64,000 bases of DNA, from the NCBI GenBank assembly GCA_030063045.1, contig JAQSEB010000001.1, positions 5,022,001 to 5,086,000 of the forward strand, read 5' to 3'. The notes beneath the pieces are model-generated. The model saw nothing but the letters and a program-made list of their open reading frames with translations, had not been told where the DNA came from and did no database searches. Positions 20,901-31,300 of this stretch are shown piece after piece; position 1 is the first letter of the stretch; every line of letters begins with the position of its first letter. Made by a program: the position numbers and the translations under genes. This stretch comes from Pratylenchus scribneri (Eukaryota > Nematoda > Chromadorea > Rhabditida > Pratylenchidae).

Positions 20901-23900
20901 TAATATAATTTATATAACAAAATAATAAATTAAAATTACCGTCAACATTTCGGTCGAATCCGGTGATCCAAATGACCGGTGGTGCATTTTCCTCATCATT
21001 TCGAACATTCCCATTTTGGCGTTGTTGGCCACCAATAATTTGATTTCTGTTGCCGCCATCGCCGTTCATTCCATTTGGTGTTTTGTCTTTTTTGTCATAA
21101 TACATCCATGAATGATTGTTTGACGAACTTTCATTCAAATTTGCTGCCGATGAATTTTGTGGCATTTCATTCTCATTTTCTTCGTTGGTTTCCTCACTCT
21201 CAATTTGGTCAATCTTAATAAAAAATAATAATAAATAATAGAAATTAAATTAATATAAAAATTTAGATTATATTTAGTGAAAAAATTTTAGGCGAAAAAC
21301 TTATATGGGTTCAAAGGTTTATCATCCTAAACTACTAAAATCTATACCCAATCTATAGATCCAATTAAGACACGTCGATTTGTATATAATTTTTAATAAT
21401 TTGATTAAAAATTGATTAAAAAATAAGGTTATTAAACCGTTTTAGAGTTTTTGTTTTAAAACTAATTTAAAATTGATTAAACCTATGCAAAATCATTATC
21501 AAGCGATGTATCTTGATGAGATCTATCGATTAGATATATTTGTTTAGGAGTCTAATCTCTCTCAAGATAAAACATTGAACCGTTATAATTTTTTCGCCAT
21601 TTTAAATATTTATCATAAAATTTTAATTTATGGATGATTTGCCAATTTGCCCTTTTTTATTTTTGTAATTTTTCTAATTTTCATTTTTTTCCTAAAATAA
21701 TTTAATTAAAAATACAAAAAAAATCAGATTAAAATTTGAACTTTTATTTCATTCATATAATCTAAAGTTCTAAAGGCATAATCCATTTGAAAAAAAATTT
21801 CTAAAATGCCCTAAATCCATTTTATTTCCAATGTTTTTTTGACATCATTCCCCCAATTAAAAGAGAAGGACAGAGTCGATTTCGGTTTCAGAAAATCTAT
21901 GAAAGCCAAAACCGAAATTATGAATTTTTGCTCAAAAAACCGAGAGTAGAAACCGGAACGGAAAACCGACATTATCAAAAATCGTAGATGGAATTTTAAA
22001 ACTAATATCTCTCTAAAATCGGCACTGTCCTACTCTATTAATTACATAAATTAATCCTAAAATAATCACCCACCATTTCCAGCTCTTCCTCTCGATCTTC
22101 TCCTTCCTCCAACTCTTCATCATCATCATCCTCTTGTTCCTGCCGCAAATCAACCAATTGCAAATCAAAGCCGCCTCTTCCTCTATTTTGTTGCTGATTT
22201 GTTCCATTCGCCATTTTGATGATTCATTCTTTCTCCTTATTTTGCCCATTTGCCGAAATTCGCCCATTCTCGTTGCCAATTCGGCCATTTTCATGAATAT
22301 TTTCACGTTGTTTCTGTCGTTTTTCCCCATCATTTTTGGCCAAAAAATCATTCGATGTGCCGGACCCATTTGCCAAATTTCCCAAATTTCGTCCATTTGC
22401 CGAATTTTTGCCTTTTTCATTCGCATTTTGCCGTTTCTGTCGTTTTTCCCCAACATTTTTGGCCAGCAACTCATTCAATTTTTGGGATCCATTTGCCGAA
22501 TTTCGACCATTTTCATTGGTATTTGATTTCTTTTGCCCCAAATTTTGGCCATTTTCAGTCGCATTTTGGAGTTTCTGTCGTTTTTCCCCACCATTTTTGA
22601 CCATCAAATCATAACGAGATGTGCCCGAAAGACGTCGACGACGAGATGGAAGAGCAGTAGAGGATGATGAACTGCCAGAATTTGTTGCCGAATTATTTGG
22701 AGTCGGAGGCACAACAGTAGCAGTGGAAGAATTGCTGCCATCGCCAACATTCGAATTTAAGTCGTCATTCCGTTGTTCTGCTGTTTCCTCTGCCTCATTA
22801 TTGTTGCCATTGTTATTGTCGGGTGGCGTTCTTGGCCCCCAATTTACATTCCTTTTGGCACTGAAAATATTTTTGGTATTTTATTATTTGATAATTTATT
22901 TATTTTTTTTAAATTAAATTACAATATTTTTCTATTATAAGCCCATGGGCTCCTAATTTTCAGAGCTTTTATAATGTGTCTTCAAATATCGGGTGTAAGC
23001 TTTATAAATTTCAATAAGGTAAAATGCATTAAAAATGAAATTTATGTATTCAATAAAATTCCCACAAAAAAACATATTTTTATGATGGTAATTTACTAAT
23101 TCATTTTATAATAATTTTTAAATATATCTATAATATATTTTTAATTAAATTATATTTTAATATAGTATTTTTTCTATTAAAAGCCCATGGGCTTAAAATT
23201 TCAGAGAGGAAAATGTATGAAAAAAGAAATTTATTCAGTAAAATTTCCAAAAATATATTTTTACGATTCAAAAATTTATTTATTATTCAAAAAATGTTTA
23301 TAAAATTAAAAATTAAAGGTGGAAAAAAATTTGTGGGTTTCTAATATAGAAGAAATACGGTATTATTAATTCATTTTGAATTAAATTATTAATTAATTTA
23401 TTTTTAATTAAGTTTTTATTGATTTTTATTTTTAATTATTTTTTTCAAATAAATTTTTATTAATATTTAATTTTTTAATTCAATTAATAATTCTCCAAAA
23501 AAAAAATGATTTACGTTGAATTTGATTGGCCAATTCCATTATTATCTGTAGGCTCAATTCGAATGTACGGTTTGCCCAGCAATCGACGTCGACTGTTGTT
23601 ATTCTCAATGGTTCGAATTGCTTTGCCGGCACTCATCACTGGGGTCTGATAATTGGCACTGATGGTCGAAGAATTTTGACTGCCTGAAAGCAGGGAAATG
23701 TCCATTCCACCGCCAAAATCAATTGGGCCATTTGAGGGTGCATTGCTTGGACTAAAATAAAAAAAAATTTTAATAAAATTTTAATATTTGATAAAATATA
23801 GTTTTACCACATTTTTTTTAAAATTTTTTACTCCACTTTTTTACCCTAAAAATAGTTTTTGACTTCTAATAAATTAGAAACCAGTCTTTGACCTTTTGGT

Positions 23901-26165
23901 AGATCTCATCGAGACGTATTTTTTGACTGTACATTTCTTAGTTTAAATCGAAATTAAGTGAGTTAAATCGTTTAAAAAAACCCATATTTCCAGTTTTGGT
24001 TTTAAACGCTTTAATTCGGGCCAAAACCCGACATTTTATATACCATTCGATGCGTCTCGATAAGATCTATAAAATGGCATAAGGTTTGTAGGATCTAAAA
24101 CCGGTTTCTGATTTTTTAGAAAGTCAAAAAACTATTTTTGGGTTAAATAGAAAGTGAAAGTGAAATAAAAAATAAAATAAAAATTGTGGTAAAAATTGTC
24201 TTCTTTTAATAAATTAGATAAATCTAGTGCCTTGAGAGTATATTTACAAAAATAGAAATTTACATTAAAAAATTTAATAAATTTAAAATTAGTTACTTGA
24301 ATTTGGAATACGATTCTGGATACGGTGGGCCACCGAACAATGATCGACGTGCATGACGGCTGCCAATGACATTTTGTTGTTGTGAGGTTGAATTCGACGA
24401 AGACATTGACTAAAAAATAGTTGAAAAATTTACTTTTTCATTTTTTTTAAATTTTTCAATTAATTATATAAAATTTATTATTGTACTAATTTTGATTAAA
24501 TTATTGCAATTAATAAAAATTATATTTGATATTAAAAATTAGAAATCGGCGCCGTACAATATTTTTTCTATGTAAGGCAAATTTTTGAATACGGCTTTGA
24601 ATACTTCAGAAAATTAGAGCTAATACGGTAAATAATATGGCATTTTTTAGTAATTTTCCAAAATAAGGTCAAATACAGCATTTTTTTGACAAATACGCAA
24701 ATTTTTGAAAAGCCAAAGAAAAAAATACGGTAGGGAAAATCCATTTTGGCCATAAACATTAAATGCGGACAAATATGGCTCCATTTTTTGACAAATTTTT
24801 GGAATGCCGAAGGAAAAAATACGGTAAGGAAAATCCATTTTGCCACTTCTAGTATATATGGATGAATTTAAAATTAAATGCCCTCAGGCAAAATGAGTTA
24901 ATTTTTTAAAATATTTTTTTGTGATTCAATTTAAGTTAAAAACATTCAAATTACTTAATTAATTCAAAATTCCATTCCCAAAAAGTAATTTTATGGAATT
25001 GCCCACCTCATCTCGGACTTCGCCTTCCTCCATCATCATGTCTTCATTCCTACGTCCATCCCCATTGCCATCATCATTTTCCATGCCCTCTTTGGTTAAA
25101 CTTGTGTTGCGCGAACCCAGCCATTTTTCGTCATTTGCCAATTCATTTTCGTCCACAACATCCGGCCCATTCAAAAGATCATCATCATCCATCTTTAATA
25201 TTCAAAATAAATATCCAATATATATTATTTGCAATTATTAGTAATATTTCTTTTTTATGGGTAAGATTGATTAACTACCCAAAAATGAATGAACATTTTA
25301 TCAGTATGATAAAGATAAGGCACCTTCGCAAATTGGCACCAATGATGGATGGACCTAGCCCAAAAGACACCAATCTTTTTCAAGTAATATGTGTCATATT
25401 TCCCAAACTTTTGGTCTCAAAATTTGGGGTTCGGGCATTTTTTGGATTAAATTACTTAATTTTTTTATTTCGAAAAAAAATATGCAATTTGCTTTTATCT
25501 CTTATAAATTTCGCACAATTTTCTTACTAAAATAAAAATTGCTCCCAATATTTCAATTTACTTAATGTGAACTGTAACAGTACAGTACCTCTTAACTTTA
25601 ATCAAAATCTTTTTGTGGGAATTACCCATTTTCAAAACTCAAAAGTCATTGGAAAAGATGCCCTTAGGCTTCAATCAAAATTTATTTACATTAATTAAAA
25701 TCTTTTTGTGGGTGGGAAATGGGAATTACTAATTTTCAAAAGGTATTGAGAAAAAAATGCCCTTAGGCATCAATCAAAATTTTATTTACCGTAATGCTCT
25801 TTTAATTCCCCTCCCTTGTCATTGAGGAGACATCATAGATCATAGCTCTCAGCTTTAAAAATTTTTATTGCATTTTCTTTGTTCCCTAAAGCTCTACAAA
25901 ATCCACAATGATTCATTTAAAAATGTCCACAAATTAAGGAAATAGACCCCAAATTTTCCCAAATTTTTGAGGGGTTGAAAAATAATACCCCATGGGGAAT
26001 TAAAAGAGTATTTATTATCAATTTTAATTGAAGAATTTAATTTTGTACCTTTTCCTCCATTGATTTCCTTTGCATTCGTTCGACAGTGCGAATTTGTTCG
26101 CTGCTTACAGAAATTTCGCCGTCGCTGATTTCGGCATCCTCATTCAAATTTTGTTTTGGACTCAT
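17929..26165 (-). CDS. RRM-domain, low-complexity nuclear protein, 12 exons, 868 codons with one internal TGA
   Basis: Exons (minus): 26165-26049, 25192-25007, 24409-24297, 23751-23515, 22860-22074, 21213-20940, 20220-20027, 19536-19447, 19267-19162, 19046-18884, 18835-18705, 18137-17929; 2607 nt, all phases fit. An RRM spans about residues 557-636, from APPVIWITGFDRNVD through KIVKLTVLHL (RNP-like) and TVASVEYALGEDA, similar to NELF-E/SAFB-type RRMs. Before it come acidic blocks, an Arg/Ser stretch and three copies of a motif of about 40 residues built on GEKRQK..N.NEN/KG. After it the protein is rich in Asn, Gln, Pro and Arg (NRSRSP, RPRSRS). This is probably a nuclear RNA-binding protein in splicing or transcription; the exact family is unrecognised. 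Codon 430 (22226-22224) is TGA in a frame otherwise open on both sides; see findings. Confidence 0.85.
18190..18640. repeat. Dispersed repeat, tandem pair with 'GCCATATAACTTGG' core
   Basis: In the last intron of the RRM gene. TGTCGAAAAATAATTATGTA...CCATATAACTTGGGC and its second copy TGTCGAAAAATTATGTATTT...GTGTTAGGTCTATGGC follow each other about 170 nt apart. Related sequence is at 20340-20450 and, as a foldback, at 43215-43450. Confidence 0.5.
19595..19850. repeat. Foldback MITE family F1, degenerate copy
   Basis: In an intron of the RRM gene. The arms are AATAGATCTTATCAAGAAAA on the left and ACCAATCGATGTGTCTTATT on the right, with TTTTAAACCAAAAACCCTAA/GGTTTAAATGGTTTAAAACC in the centre. 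This is the same plan as the intact copies at 30421 and 52159. Confidence 0.55.
19905..20012. repeat. Short inverted-repeat element with AAGCCCATGGGCTT core
   Basis: It starts ACTGTATTTATTCTATTAGA and ends TCTAATAGAATAAGTACG, with AGCCCATGGGCTTCTAATAG inside. Related inverted pieces lie at 22935-23365 (TATTATAAGCCCATGGGCTC; TTCTATTAAAAGCCCATGGG; GGGTTTCTAATATAGAAG) and near 41215. All are in introns. Confidence 0.5.
21300..21565. repeat. Foldback MITE family F1, degenerate copy
   Basis: Intron copy in the RRM gene. The right arm reads GCGATGTATCTTGATGAGAT and the left contains GACACGTCGATTTGTATATA, with GTTTTAGAGTTTTTGTTTTA centrally. The termini are lost. Confidence 0.5.
21865..22005. repeat. 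Copy of the 'AACCGAAAT' hairpin repeat
   Basis: GTCGATTTCGGTTTCAGAAA, AAGCCAAAACCGAAATTATG and GAAACCGGAACGGAAAACCG pair imperfectly. It matches the hairpin at 14905-15055 in layout. Located in an intron of the RRM gene. Confidence 0.45.
23865..24160. repeat. Foldback MITE family F1, well-preserved arms
   Basis: In an intron of the RRM gene. The left arm has GACTTCTAATAAATTAGAAA and GTAGATCTCATCGAGACG; the right arm has GATGCGTCTCGATAAGATCT and ATAAGGTTTGTAGGATCTAA. They are about 150 nt apart around TTTAAACGCTTTAATTCGGG. Confidence 0.75.
24545..24860. repeat. Dispersed repeat rich in 'AATACGGTA' and 'CCGTA' words
   Basis: AAAAAATACGGTAGGGAAAA and AAAAAATACGGTAAGGAAAA are direct copies about 100 nt apart, each followed by ATCCATTTTG. 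Similar CCGTATTT words fill the hAT-like element at 60706-61135. Located in an intron of the RRM gene. Confidence 0.45.
25796..26014. mobile_element. Short inverted-repeat element, GCTCTTTTAATTCCC ends
   Basis: In intron 1 of the RRM gene. The ends ATGCTCTTTTAATTCCC and GGGAATTAAAAGAGTAT are complementary. A second element with the same ends lies at 59829-60482, and a piece at about 34196-34285 (TCTCTTTTAATAACCCATAG). No certain target duplication. Confidence 0.65.
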
Positions 26166-28334
26166 TTTTGGTGTTTGAATGAAAATAATTTGATTGAATA
26201 TTTTCTAAAATTTAAAATTTTTAATGAAATTTTTGGAATTAGAACTTCTTTTATTTTCGCGCAACCGCGGATTTTGGGTTCTATTTTTGGTCAAGAGGGA
26301 AAAAGTGGAACTTCCTCCCCTATGATTCATCTGGATTAGGGTTAGAATCAATTGGGGTCACCTGAGACGAAAGCCTATCCCCGGAGAATGGTTCCTAATG
26401 ACCCGCCGAGAATTCCTGTCTGAGAAGGCTTAAAGGGAATCCTTCACTTTTCCACTTCTCAACAGAAAATAAGATGTACTATACCCATTTTTTCTTGCAA
26501 ATTGAATTTTTTAACAAAATTAAATACCATTCCTTAATAAATTGGTTCAGTGAAGCAAAATTCGGTATCCAGAGATTCAAACGCGCAATTTTTTATTCTA
26601 CCCAATTTCCTCTCTAAATAAAATATGAACCAAATTTTTAAAAGGTAATAGAATGAATAAATTGATTTCCATATAAACCGGGGGGAATAAAAAAAATTGT
26701 GTCCACACATTTCTACATAGTCCACATTTTCATAGGTGAAGAAGAAACCGACTCGATGAAATGAAAAAGTGAATGAATGATTGGTAAATGGGATGAATGA
26801 TTAAAAAAAATGGAAAATTGGACGGACGACGAAGGAAGAGGAGGACGTGGACGTGGATGGGGAAAAGTGGGGAGGATGACGATGACTTTGGATTGGATGG
26901 ACTAGGCAAAACACTGATGAATGGGTAAAAAATGGGAAAAATGTACCTATTTATAAGGAAGACTCATCAGGGATTGGAATGGGGCAAATTGGAGATGAAC
27001 TTTATAATACCCAGCAAATTTGCCTGAGGGGATGTGGGACTTTTTGGAATATTCTTTGGGTTTTTTGATTGAAGAATGCAAATTTTGTCCTTTGTTCATC
27101 CCGTCAATTTTCCCATTCATCCAATCCCCCAATCTTTCATCAATCAATCATCAAATGTTACTGTCATCCATTCATTCATCTATCCAATATCCAATTCCAA
27201 TTCAATTAATCCAAATTGAATATTCTCCATTCTTCAAATATCCATCCTGTCCATCATTTTAAAATTTTTGTGCAAAATTTCAATCAAAAATCCAACAAAA
27301 TAATCCGCGAGAATTTTCGTTGATTAGTTTTTTCAAAATTTAGAATATGCCTCCAAGGCATTTTGGAAGAAAATTCAAAATCCATCAAATTTTGCCTGAG
27401 GGAATATGAGATTTTTCTGAATTTTCTTCGGTTTTTTCGGTAGAATGTAAATTTTTGACTTTTATTTTTTTCATTTTTCCCGTCTATTTTTCTTTCTAAT
27501 TTTCCCATTGATTCATTCCACAATCTTAAACACATCTCATCTAACAAATAAATATATTCCGCGGGCTACGCTAATATAAGAGGGGACGGGACGACTGTCA
27601 TCCATTCATCAATCCAAATCCAATATCCATTCATTCATCCATCCAATATTCTATTCATCCCTTCTTTCATTCATTTATTCGTCCATCCATCAATTCGGAT
27701 GCTTTTAATTTTTCCACTTCAAATATTTCCCATCCATCATTGAGTAAAATTTCATCAAAGATCAAATAAAATAATCCCCGAGATTTTCGATGATTTTTTC
27801 AAAATCAAAGAAAAAATCAAAAATGCCCCGAAGGCATTTTTATAGAAGAAAATTGGAACAGTGCCAAATCAAATAGGAATTTTTGACATAATTTTTTATT
27901 CCGCGGACTAAATAAGACGCCTGCTGCTGCTGTCATCCATTCACCCATCCAATCTATTCATTCATTCATGATTCATCCATACTTCCAATTCCAACCATCC
28001 ATCAATTTTCAATTCTTATGCTTTTATCCGTTTCATTCATTTCATTCTTCAACTCTATATCCAGTCTATGTCTATCATCCATTAAAAATTTTTGAACAAA
28101 ATTTCATCAAACATCAAAAATAATTAACCAAAATTTTCGTTGATTTTTCAAAAAATGATAAAATTGCCTCGGGGCATTTTTGGATGAAATTTGGAACAGC
28201 GCCAAACTTTTTGTAGAAATTTTTGGCATTATTATTTAAAAGCATTGCTCGATATTTAATAATATTTTAATTCTTTCGAAAATATATTCATATTTAATAA
28301 AAAAATATTATCCAGCAAAGTTATAAAAATAAAA
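26166..28334. repeat. Intergenic region with TTAGGG-like copy and degenerate repeats of about 370 bp
   Basis: A TTAGGG-like copy is at about 26310-26470. From about 27005 to 28250 a composite unit recurs: an ATCC/ATTC-rich tract (TCCATTCATTCATCTATCC type), then AAAATTTCATCAAA..AATAATCC, then CGAGATTTTCGATGATTTTT, then CC(G/T)(A/C)(A/G)GGCATTTTT and GAAATTTGGAACAG. Copies start near 27010, 27390, 27740 and 28085. TTTGCCTGAGGGAATATGAG and TTTGCCTGAGGGGATGTGGG are clear direct repeats. No supported gene; the divergent promoters of the RRM gene (minus) and Myb-like gene (plus) must lie here. Confidence 0.6.
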
Positions 28335-31300
28335 ATGTGTTCGCATCGTTTGGCCGTGGCCAAATTGGTTCGAGACTATAAGGAACCATTGTTCTCGCAT
28401 TCGCCACAAATTAGTCGACAAAATAAGCAAGAATTGTGGGAATTTATTCGACAACAGGCAATCGCCCAAGGCGCCATTCAATATATGCGGAAATCGTGGA
28501 AAGAGGTTTCTGAGAGAATTTTTTGGATTTGGGAGAAAAAGCCAAAATGATCATATACATGAGGAAATCATAATTAATTATTTTGTTAAACTGAGAGTTT
28601 AAATACATATTAATCGATTTCGATTCTATTTTCTATGACATATTTTGTCGGTTTAGGATGAACTTTTTTCAAAATATTTTATTAATTAAAAAAGCTTTGA
28701 CCAAAGATCGGATTCGTGTACCGAAAGATTACCTTTTTGCCATATTCGATATAAAGCTCGTCAAGATGCGTCAAACGGTTTGACTAAAATTGAAAGTATT
28801 AAACCGTTTAAACCATATTTAGTTTTGGTTTATTCTATAACTTTTTTGGTTTTGATTTAATTAGTACAGCTGTCCAAAGTGGGTTTCGATTTGAAAAAAT
28901 CGATGCAGTTTATAACCGAAAATCGGACAAACCGAAACAGGGTTTTAAACGCAACACATTTGTAAAAACGACTTTGGACTAAAATAATAAACACTGACAA
29001 TCTATAAACCATAGTCAATCGCTATATCTTAATGAGCTTTAGTGAATAGTATTATAAAAAGTTTAAGTACTAAAAATAAAAAGTTACAAACTTTTGGCAA
29101 AAAAAAATCCGATCTTTGACAAAAAGACAACTCTATTAGAAAAAAATTCCCATATTTATTTATAATACGCATTCGAAGCATAAATTTAACCCCCATTGAT
29201 TAAAGTTTAAATTGAAAATTGAATAACATGATTAAAATTTGTAAAATTGTCCGGCGCAGATTCGCGACTGCGTTTGGGCCCCAATTCGTCGAGACACAAT
29301 GGCCAAAGTGAACAAAGCAAAGCTGGTTGGCGAAGACAGCGTTTTGTACACAGAAGTATTCCCTTTTTCGGATATTTCGATTGATTGGAATTTGTGCTTT
29401 TTTTAGATTGACAAAATTGTTTTGGAAATAATTGGCACAAATGGGACCGGCGGTTTGGATGAGGCCAAAGGGGGTGGTGGCGGCATTGATTTTTTCAATG
29501 ATGAAAATATGGCTAGCTATACCGATGGCGGCCAGCAACCACCTTCCCTTGATGCATACAACGGTTCATAATTTGCATATAAGCTCAATCCCGGGCAATA
29601 CCCATAGATTTCAGAAATCAGAATCATATTCAAAAGGAAAACATTTTTTGTCGACAAAGGGCATTCATTTCCCCAAAAGCTGATATAACGGCTTAGGATC
29701 AGATCAGAGCTGTGCCTTTAAGTATTTATAGCTCCGATTCGTTCAAAATTTTTGCTCTAATTCTTGCTCCGGAGCTGGAGCCATCACAGCATTGCTTAGG
29801 ATTTGGGAAGCGATTTTCACCGGACAAAACATTTAGTATATTCGTAGAACTCATTAATAAGTGTCAATATAATGTTTGCCTGACTTGGTACAAAACTTGA
29901 TGAGTTAAACCACTTAAACTGTTTTAAATTTTGGATTTAAAACTAAATTATTTCCAATCAAATCGCGCAAATTTTATATATGGATTGAATCATATTAATG
30001 AGCTCAACAAAAATGTTAAAATTGTGTATCCGCTGAAAATAGTTTCCCAACCGAATAAGCTTTTGGAGAAATGAAATGCACTTTGTCGACAAAATTATGC
30101 ATCCAATCAAAGTTCTTTGAATTTTGATATTACTGATCTAGAATATTTAATTTGACCAAAAACTCGAGTTTCATGGTTTTGTTAGCTACTTTATTATTTT
30201 AATCACTGATCATAAAAAATGATTGCTATAATTGTGAATTGAAGTGAAATGGTCCTATAGTTTAGATGACAGCAATAAAGCTGCTGGAACAATTTCTAAT
30301 GTATTTTGCAGACGTACATCTACAAAACATGATACTAAAAGAATGATTAATTGATTGAATTTAGTCCAATTATAAAACGATTGGTTTAAGTAAAATTGTT
30401 TTTTGACTATTATTTATAACGGTGCTAGGTCAATTCCACAATTACGCAAATGTGAGGGTTTTCGGCTTATAATTAATAAGAAAGTGGTTTTAGACCCCAC
30501 AAACCTTATACCATTTTGTAGATCTCATCGAGACGCATCGATTGGTGTAAAATTTGTCAAGGTTTGACCAAAAAATAAAGAGTTAAACCGTTTAAACCCA
30601 TATTTTTAATTTTTTGGTTTAAAACTCTTTAATATCGTGCCAAACCATGACAAATTATATACCAATCGATGCGTCTCGATGAGATCTACAAAATGGTATA
30701 AGGTTTGTGGAGTCTAAAACTACTTTCTGATTAATTATATGCCGAAAACGCTTACATTTGCAGAATTGTGGAATTGACCACATTTGCATAGCCCTTTGTC
30801 TATTGTGGAATCGACCCCACACGTTTATAACTCAGTAAATATATTCAACTTTTGTCAATTTTTTGTAAAGCCAATATGCTAACAATTAAATAGATTTATT
30901 CCAGCAGCTATAACTGTCATGAAGTATCGACGCTAATAAACCATTTCGTCTCTTCTGTGTAAAACTAAAGAGCATATCTTTACAAAATAAAATGAGTCCA
31001 AAATTTTCATTTCATTATTAATATTTGTTCCTATCCTAAAAAAGATTCTGGGCCAATGAGCAATGCCAGTGGAATGGAACATTTGCTTGGGCCACATTCA
31101 ACAAATGGGATTAATGGCAGCGGTTCCACTTCAACTACGGCAGAAGGCATCACAAATCACGTTGTGGACATCAAACCGGGCACATCACTCAGCCAAATGT
31201 TGGAAATGTTCCGTGACCCATCCCAACAAAATATTATTGTTGGCCAAAATCAGTCAGCGGTGGATGTTTGGCAACAAATGGACGAAATTGTTGCCGAACA

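Noticed and set aside
22013..22474. 153-codon minus-strand frame overlapping the RRM gene
   Set aside because: Shifted-frame shadow of exon 5; Lys/Met/Arg repetition comes from the coding repeat read out of frame.
25102..25530. 142-codon plus-strand frame
   Set aside because: Antisense to exon 2 of the RRM gene and then AT-rich intergenic-type sequence.
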